From NCBI GenBank assembly GCA_028284565.1, contig JANQRM010000425.1:1-10035 (forward strand): a stretch of DNA of 10,035 nt, given 5' to 3'. The notes under the pieces were generated by a model that had not been told where the DNA came from, made no database searches, and worked only from the letters and a program-made list of their open reading frames with translations. The stretch comes from Anaerolineae bacterium. GTDB lineage: Bacteria > Chloroflexota > Anaerolineae > Aggregatilineales > Phototrophicaceae. Shown here piece after piece: positions 5,464 through 10,035 of this stretch (position 1 is the first letter of the stretch; every line of letters starts with the position of its first letter). The position numbers and the translations under genes were made by a program.

Positions 5464-7767
5464 CTAGCCGTCGGCGTTCCCACCACCACGCGGCGGTTGT
5501 GTTGCTGTCGGCGTGAAGGTCGATGTCGCCTGCGATGTCGGCGATGGTGTAAAGGTCATCGTCGGCGGGCGTGGTGTCCACGTATTGGTTGGTGGAGCCG
5601 GCGAGGGTGTCCGTGATGGTGTAAAGGTCGGACCCGGTGTCCATGTCGGCGGATTCGTGGGCACAGGTGTCGGAGGTATGCTTGTGGATAGGAAGATAGA
5701 ACCTCCACCACCACTACCCGTTGTACCACCCGTACCACCAGTAGGTCCTCCACCACCACCGAACGGTGTGCCGGGGGTTCCACACCAAATGTCGAACTGT
5801 GTCCCATTGAAATCGAAGGCTGAGATGCCAAGCGAATTTAGTGTTCCGGGATAGCCCACGAAATCAAGGTGCAAGTCCGTTTGCGAGAATGGCGGGAAGG
5901 TGTAATCTGTTTGCCATGCCGCAACACTGGCGGAGTTCGTGGGCGATGATGTATGCCCGCTACCACTGGGGTTCACCCAAACTGGCACGCCTGTCCCACC
6001 ATTCGTCACCGTATCGAGTGCATTCGCACCGCCAGCAACCACTTGCTTGAGACCAATCCCGTTGACTGTGGGCCATATGATATTGAAGCCTGTCATAGGT
6101 GCTGTACGCCCACCTTCATTGAAGACGCGGAGGCGTACATCAGCGGCAGGGTCGAAGCTGACGAATTCCACGCGCAAGGTTAGCGAAGCACAATCCGGCG
6201 TAAAGGTTGGGGTTGGGCTTTCATAACCGGGCGGGATGTCGGTTGGGGTTGGGATGGGTGGCAGGAAGAGCAGAATTGGACAATCTGCTTCGGTTGGATC
6301 GGGATGGTCAAACAAGAAGTTTGAACCTGCAAAGTCATTCGGAATGAAGACTTCATTCAGGAATTGCGGTCCATTGACGAATACGCCTTCCCATTGTGCG
6401 CCGACACCACCGCCGGGTACGAGCTGTACTCCGAAGAAGTTGCCTTCGCCAACGGTTGAGGTCGGTGAGGTTTGATCGTTCCCTTGCCAATAAACTTCGC
6501 TGTCCACACTCTTCAGCGCGAATTCAGCATTGGGATAGGTATTGAGAATGGCTTCTTCTACCCAGTGAATTTCTGACTGCATGAGGAAGGTGTCTTCGAT
6601 GTTGTCATTGAAGAATTCCATGTAGAAGCGATTGTTCGAGAAGGTGACATTCTCCACGCGCAGGTTATCACAACTGAAGGGTTCAGGAGTGTCTGTGTGC
6701 GTTGGTGTAAACGTCGGTGTCTGACTGGGTGGAGGCGGACTGGCAGATGGCGGTACGGGTGTATCCGTCGGCGGAATGGGTGTCGGTGTATTGATTGAAC
6801 CAGCCGTTGTTCCGGATGGACCCAAAGCGCGTTGGGCGTTGGTCACACGGAAGGACTCGTTGATTGCAGAGCGACGTGCTTGCATCGGAACATAGGGTGC
6901 AAGACCAAGTGGTGTAATTAAGCGGTGATGGAGGGTGACAAACACGGTCACGCGGTCCCCAGCACCACCAGCATCCAGCCATGGCACATCCAAGTTATGC
7001 GGGATGCCCTGTGCTTCACCATCTGTCGTTGGGTACTCTTTCAAGAGACAAGCGGCAGGATAGTTGGCCTCATCCTCAGACTCGATGCGGAAACGGTTGC
7101 GTTCTGTATGTTCTGGATCGCCGGGATCCAACGGCGCAGTGAGGTTATCCGTATAGATTTTCTCACGCGAACTACAAATCACAATGTCAAACCATTCGGG
7201 ACGATCGTTATCGGGTGCTGGACGCGCAAAACTTGAGAATAAGAAATCCTCAATGGTTTGTGGGTCATTAGGATCGATTGGTGATGGGTCCAAAGTCAGA
7301 CCAGATGCCCCACGCCGAGCTTCTTCGTATATCGACACCAGACGGAGAATATCCCGACGTTGCTGTAAGTCGTTTTCATCGGGGAAGCAATCTTCTCCAT
7401 ACCAACTGGCAAAGAGATGCTCGGAGATGGTTCCACCGCCCGTATAAGGGGCGTACAAATCGACATCAATATCCGGATAGCCATTGCCACGCGCATAGGT
7501 GCGTGTAAATTGGTTGCCGATTAGTCGGTCCGTATCGCATGGAACCAGTAAATCAATATCGAAGCGATCTTCCATATATTGACCGGTACTGGCATAGCGA
7601 ACGGCTGTCCGTGCCGAGTTTTGAATCGTGACCCACGCTTGGAAGAGCCGCCCAAATTCGATAATACCGAACATGAGCAGGAGCAGAAGGGGTAAACTCA
7701 GCGCAAATTCTGCGAGTGTTTGTCCCCTCTTATGCGTGGGACGGTTCGGGTGTTCGTGTTGTGTCAT
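5464..7767 (-). CDS. Giant TadE-like pilus-associated surface protein with stalks and duplicated C-terminal domains
   Basis: This 767-residue protein begins with a TadE pseudopilin module: RGQTLAEFAL then a hydrophobic helix and FGRLFQAWVTIQNSARTAVRYA (residues 14-59). Gly15 followed by Glu20 fits the prepilin cleavage pattern G|xxxxEF used by TadV-type peptidases. The usual TadE ending (DRVTVFVTLHHRLITPLGLAP, ARRSAINES) appears only at 271-306, so about 200 residues are inserted in the middle. After this come a Thr/Pro stalk (325-363), domain A (366-497), a second stalk (505-524), domain B (526-662), a Gly-rich linker (668-689) and a long Thr/Pro tail (694-764). Typical TadE proteins are about 130-200 residues. 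A strong Shine-Dalgarno, GAGGAGGT, sits 4 bases before the ATG. The gene follows the vWA gene by 25 bp. The likely role is a minor, tip-located or surface-displayed component of a Tad-like adhesive structure. The N-terminal assignment is firm; the role is inferred. Confidence 0.88.
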   Translation of the reverse strand: MTQHEHPNRPTHKRGQTLAEFALSLPLLLLLMFGIIEFGRLFQAWVTIQNSARTAVRYASTGQYMEDRFDIDLLVPCDTDRLIGNQFTRTYARGNGYPDIDVDLYAPYTGGGTISEHLFASWYGEDCFPDENDLQQRRDILRLVSIYEEARRGASGLTLDPSPIDPNDPQTIEDFLFSSFARPAPDNDRPEWFDIVICSSREKIYTDNLTAPLDPGDPEHTERNRFRIESEDEANYPAACLLKEYPTTDGEAQGIPHNLDVPWLDAGGAGDRVTVFVTLHHRLITPLGLAPYVPMQARRSAINESFRVTNAQRALGPSGTTAGSINTPTPIPPTDTPVPPSASPPPPSQTPTFTPTHTDTPEPFSCDNLRVENVTFSNNRFYMEFFNDNIEDTFLMQSEIHWVEEAILNTYPNAEFALKSVDSEVYWQGNDQTSPTSTVGEGNFFGVQLVPGGGVGAQWEGVFVNGPQFLNEVFIPNDFAGSNFLFDHPDPTEADCPILLFLPPIPTPTDIPPGYESPTPTFTPDCASLTLRVEFVSFDPAADVRLRVFNEGGRTAPMTGFNIIWPTVNGIGLKQVVAGGANALDTVTNGGTGVPVWVNPSGSGHTSSPTNSASVAAWQTDYTFPPFSQTDLHLDFVGYPGTLNSLGISAFDFNGTQFDIWCGTPGTPFGGGGGPTGGTGGTTGSGGGGSIFLSTSIPPTPVPTNPPTWTPGPTFTPSRTPSPAPPTNTWTPRPPTMTFTPSPTSQATSTFTPTATQPPRGGGNADG
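5476..5688 (-). repeat. Low-complexity Thr/Pro stalk repeat (tail of TadE-like protein)
   Basis: A degenerate repeat with a period of about 6 bases, related to GGTGT, GTCGGC and AAGGTC on the plus strand, encodes residues 694-764, dominated by PT, PTFTP, PSPT and PPT units. The repeat lies inside the coding frame and is the kind of sequence that can vary in length by slippage. Adjacent CCACCACC runs (5701-5766) encode the Gly-rich linker. Confidence 0.8.
5782..6192 (-). other. Domain B of the TadE-like protein (second copy of a two-cysteine domain)
   Basis: Residues 526-662 run from Cys526 (CASLTLRVEFVSF) to Cys662 (FDIWCGTP). The start and the MTGFNIIW segment resemble domain A (CDNLRVENVTF, MQSEIHW), suggesting a duplicated beta-rich extracellular domain. 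One cysteine at each end could close it with a disulfide. The fold is not recognised; an immunoglobulin-like or lamin-tail-like sandwich is possible. Confidence 0.6.
6196..6255 (-). repeat. Second Thr/Pro stalk
   Basis: Residues 505-524 (IPTPTDIPPGYESPTPTFTP) form a short Pro/Thr spacer between domains A and B. It is the same type of sequence as the other stalks in this protein and as the stalk after the lipid anchor of the M1 peptidase at 1845-3431. Confidence 0.7.
6277..6672 (-). other. Domain A of the TadE-like protein (first copy of a two-cysteine domain)
   Basis: Residues 366-497 run from Cys366 (CDNLRVENVTF) to about Cys496 (EADCPILLF). Alternating hydrophobic residues suggest beta strands. 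It is flanked on both sides by Thr/Pro stalks, as expected for a bead-on-string surface domain, and resembles domain B at its start and at the MQSEIHW segment. Confidence 0.6.
6679..6795 (-). repeat. First Thr/Pro stalk
   Basis: Residues 325-363 are almost only Thr, Pro, Ser and small residues (NTPTPIPPTDTPVPP, then SPPPPSQTPTFTPTHTDTP). They join the TadE-type core to domain A and probably form an extended, possibly glycosylated, spacer. Confidence 0.75.
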
Positions 7768-7792
7768 GATGACCTCCTCATCCCTTCACTAA
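7768..7792 (-). promoter_or_regulatory. Intergenic spacer with strong Shine-Dalgarno for the TadE-like gene
   Basis: The 25 bases between the vWA gene stop and the TadE-like ATG carry GAGGAGGT (7779-7772 on the minus strand), nearly a perfect anti-16S match, placed 4 bases before the start. There is no terminator in this gap, so the two genes form an operon with independent, efficient initiation on the second gene. Confidence 0.8.
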
Positions 7793-10035
7793 CTAGCCCG
7801 CTAGACGGGTGAACATACGGGACGCAATCGCATCGAACACCAGTTGGAGTTCATCTGCATTGGGTGCGTTGTAGTAGTGTCCACAATTCGTCGTGGGGGG
7901 TAATGGACCGTACATATACTCTAATTCGTTGTCTTGCAAGAACCCGCTCCCATCCAAGTCATAATCACCGCCGGGTGGGATATTGGCAGGGTCTTGGCAA
8001 GCACCACGTTGACCGAAGTCAGCGATTACGCCTTCTACAGCAGGTCGATGTTCGTCGTAGCTCTGATAGTAGTCATTATCGAGCAGGTTGTTATCGCCCA
8101 CATCAGCAATGTAGCGTAGGAGTTCTTCGCCTAAGCAATCGCCCACGTTTTCTGCACAGGTGTTGCTTCCATTGGGGAAAGTCAAGCCGAAGCCGATGGT
8201 AAAGATGGTCGGCAAGAGTTCATCACCTGTATCTTGAATACCTATAAAGTCTGCCCAATCGCGGGCATAGTCATCGACATCGTAGAGTGGGCTACAGGTA
8301 TCTAAATCGACATCGTAGAGATTGCCTTGTGCCAAATTCCATGAGAGTTCTTCAGCGGCGGAGGCGGGACCATTGATGCCATCATCGTCACCGTTGGCAA
8401 CCGCATCGGAATAGGAGTAGTAGTCGATGTCGCGCATGAATTCTTCACCTTGTTTGGGACGGAAATCGCAATCATGGCGGGTATAATAGACCTCATCTGA
8501 GCAGAAGGGAAACACCATTCCCACTTCGTCTAATTCGACCATCACATCGACTAGCTCGCCCGCTTCATTCGTGTAGGGACGACCATAAGGACAGACCCCG
8601 AATGAACCGTAATCTCCCACAATACCAAATCCTGATGTGTTGGTGGCATTGGTAGCATAAGGTTGAGCTTCGTCTAATTTTCCGCCATTGCGCCGTACCG
8701 GGTCACTCGCGCCTGCCGCGCCATCACTCAGCATGACCATCACCCATACCGTCCCAAAACGACGGGAGGTAGTGGGGTCGAGGAGCGCATTATTGGCTTC
8801 ACGGAGTGCCGAACCCATATTAGTCCCTCGACAGGATGCCCATAATTCGTAGCTGAACAAGGCACTATCCGATGCGAAATCCCCAAAGTCCACACCTGCA
8901 CTATCGAGGACATAGTTCTCCCAATCTGGATTGTAATCGGGTCGAGATGGCAGTTGGGCAACTGAGGGATAGGGATGAGCAATGTCAGCCAAGCTGAGAT
9001 TAAACAAGCTCTGGTTGCTCCCCATCGCGGCATTTTGGAAAGGGCAAGCTCCCAATGCTGGATAAGTAAATGCTAGTGGTTCGTTGTTCGTTGGACCTGT
9101 ATTCCAGACAACAGCCTCGTAGTCAATTGGAACCGACTCTGTTTGTCCCGTTGCATCCCGTTGCAAGCCAGCGGCAAAGCCAGTCCAGCCTGCTGTCAAA
9201 CCTGTTCCTGTCGGTACATCATAGACATAGAAATTCGGTTCTGAACGCACCCCAATCAACGAGCGTAAGGTTGTCCGTGCATCCAAGAAGTTATCCATCA
9301 TGTGACTGAAACCAGCCGTCCGCGAATCCTCACCATAAGGATTAATCAAGAAGGCGGTACGGTCAAAGGTGACAAAGGCGACACGGTCACCGCGAATAAA
9401 GTCGATGCGTTCGATAAATTCTTCGGTGGCATCGCGCGCGCCCTTGAATGGTTGGCAAATCAAATCATCGAAACGGAAATCAGGGTCCGTACTGGTTGCG
9501 CCAGAAATCGCACCACTGGGATCGACATAGCCCCCGGTTGTGGGGTCGTTACAACATCCATAGAAGTTGTAAGTCGGCACGAAACCGCCCCAAAGATTGG
9601 ACGAGTAAACCATCAATGGGTCACCAAGGTTTTGATAATAGGTGCGGAGGGATTCCCCATTGGGACCCTTGTAGTTAGACACGTTTTGTTGCGTCGAGAA
9701 TGGCATAAAGCGAACACGACAAGCTTCACGCGGGGGAGTATGTAATCCACCATCAAAGGTGCGGACTTCAACCGGATAGTTTGCATTCGGATCATCATCG
9801 GCAGGTTCAGCGGGATGCTGACCAGTTGGATCATTGAATGTCAAACGTTCCGTGATGACTTCTTGCGGTTCACTAAGCAAGTTTGTACGCCAATACTCAT
9901 CAGCTGGTGGCATCGTGCCACTAGGCACAAAGTCGCCATTGGCAATTTCTGCATTGATGATGTCGTTGACACGCGGTGGTTTATAAATATAGCCTTGCCC
10001 GATGCTTGCCCAATCTGCATAGCTGGTCTCATTGA
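7793..10035 (-). CDS. vWA-domain surface protein (TadG-like), N-terminus beyond the window
   Basis: The frame is open from the right edge (first complete codon at 10031-10033) to a TAG at 7793-7795, giving 746 visible residues. The real start lies outside the window, and the GTG inside is not a credible start. von Willebrand A features appear in order. A helix-strand unit DATEEFIERI-IRGDRVAFVTFDRTAFL is at about 201-229. The MIDAS threonine is in RGTNMGSALREANNAL (Thr404) and the MIDAS aspartate in VMVMLSDGAAGA (Asp437). A strand PTIFTIGFG is at about 608-616. The ending YYNAPNADELQLVFDAIASRMFTRL is the typical last helix. The DxSxS part of the metal site must be upstream of the visible part. 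Long segments rich in Cys, Asp and Tyr are inserted between the core elements. GDYDLDGSGFLQD (about 689-701) resembles a calcium-binding EF-hand loop. It probably acts as a secreted or membrane-anchored metal-dependent adhesin working with the TadE-like protein. Confidence 0.88.
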   Translation of the reverse strand, partial: NETSYADWASIGQGYIYKPPRVNDIINAEIANGDFVPSGTMPPADEYWRTNLLSEPQEVITERLTFNDPTGQHPAEPADDDPNANYPVEVRTFDGGLHTPPREACRVRFMPFSTQQNVSNYKGPNGESLRTYYQNLGDPLMVYSSNLWGGFVPTYNFYGCCNDPTTGGYVDPSGAISGATSTDPDFRFDDLICQPFKGARDATEEFIERIDFIRGDRVAFVTFDRTAFLINPYGEDSRTAGFSHMMDNFLDARTTLRSLIGVRSEPNFYVYDVPTGTGLTAGWTGFAAGLQRDATGQTESVPIDYEAVVWNTGPTNNEPLAFTYPALGACPFQNAAMGSNQSLFNLSLADIAHPYPSVAQLPSRPDYNPDWENYVLDSAGVDFGDFASDSALFSYELWASCRGTNMGSALREANNALLDPTTSRRFGTVWVMVMLSDGAAGASDPVRRNGGKLDEAQPYATNATNTSGFGIVGDYGSFGVCPYGRPYTNEAGELVDVMVELDEVGMVFPFCSDEVYYTRHDCDFRPKQGEEFMRDIDYYSYSDAVANGDDDGINGPASAAEELSWNLAQGNLYDVDLDTCSPLYDVDDYARDWADFIGIQDTGDELLPTIFTIGFGLTFPNGSNTCAENVGDCLGEELLRYIADVGDNNLLDNDYYQSYDEHRPAVEGVIADFGQRGACQDPANIPPGGDYDLDGSGFLQDNELEYMYGPLPPTTNCGHYYNAPNADELQLVFDAIASRMFTRLAG
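7889..7980 (-). other. EF-hand-like calcium loop and adjacent segment in the vWA protein
   Basis: The codons for GDYDLDGSGFLQDNE give acids or Ser at positions 1, 3, 5, 7 and 12 of an EF-hand loop (D, D, D, S, D), with Gly at position 6. This fits the DxDxDG calcium-loop pattern seen in EF hands and dockerins. Only one loop is visible, so a stand-alone calcium-stabilised turn is more likely than a full EF-hand pair. Confidence 0.5.

Noticed and set aside
5464..5700. Periodic GGTGT/GTCGGC sequence considered as a CRISPR or regulatory repeat array
   Set aside because: There are no conserved direct repeats with spacers. The periodicity is explained by codons for PT/PS units.
5513..5854. Antisense plus-strand frame across the Thr/Pro repeat, with a Val/Gly/Pro-rich product
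   Set aside because: Low-complexity repeats stay open in several frames. There is no start signal, and the minus-strand frame is continuous with a TadE module.
7790..7812. Short inverted repeat CTAGC/GCTAG and CCCG/CGGG near the vWA stop, considered as a terminator
   Set aside because: The stems are only 4-5 bp with no T-tract, and they lie at the end of coding sequence directly before a gene with a strong ribosome binding site.
9841..10032. 63-codon minus-strand frame at the right edge
   Set aside because: The neighbouring frame is open through the edge and continuous with the vWA protein. The 63-codon frame overlaps it and has no recognisable features.

Overview
The window looks like a stretch of chromosome from a Chloroflexota (Anaerolineae-like) bacterium. 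This is inferred from several things: Thr/Pro-rich stalks (TPTFTPT type) directly after lipoprotein anchors or between surface domains, a TadE-like protein paired with a von Willebrand A (vWA) protein, mid-range GC, and many membrane and lipoprotein genes. No rRNA marker is present, so the assignment is tentative. No tRNA, rRNA, insertion sequence, integrase, CRISPR array or phage gene was seen.

Layout. On the minus strand, 1-1715 is a tightly packed three-gene unit: a UbiA-family prenyltransferase, a small four-helix membrane protein of unknown role, and a lipoprotein cut off by the window edge. A 129-bp divergent gap (1716-1844) separates it from a plus-strand group. That group holds a lipid-anchored M1-type zinc metallopeptidase (1845-3431), a histidine-kinase-like protein 5 bp downstream (3437-4483) and a polytopic membrane protein (4557-5405). 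The M1 gene may be transcribed as a leaderless mRNA from a good sigma-70-like promoter that ends just before its ATG.

From 5412 to the right edge everything is on the minus strand. A strong hairpin-plus-T-tract terminator sits between the convergent genes at 5405 and 5464. Upstream of it lie two surface-protein genes in one operon: a very large TadE-like protein of 767 residues, and a vWA-domain protein whose 5' end is beyond the window. Both are far larger than usual for their families, because long segments are inserted inside the recognisable core folds. The TadE-like protein also carries two related two-cysteine domains on Thr/Pro stalks.

How the genes may work together: the TadE/vWA pair probably builds or decorates a surface adhesive structure (Tad pilus-like), but no Tad ATPase, secretin or Flp pilin gene is visible. 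The peptidase and kinase-like protein form a likely two-gene transcription unit linking a cell-surface enzyme with a cytoplasmic signalling protein. The kinase-like gene is unusual: it has no histidine where the phospho-acceptor helix should be, and its base composition is markedly AT-rich except for its last about 140 bases.
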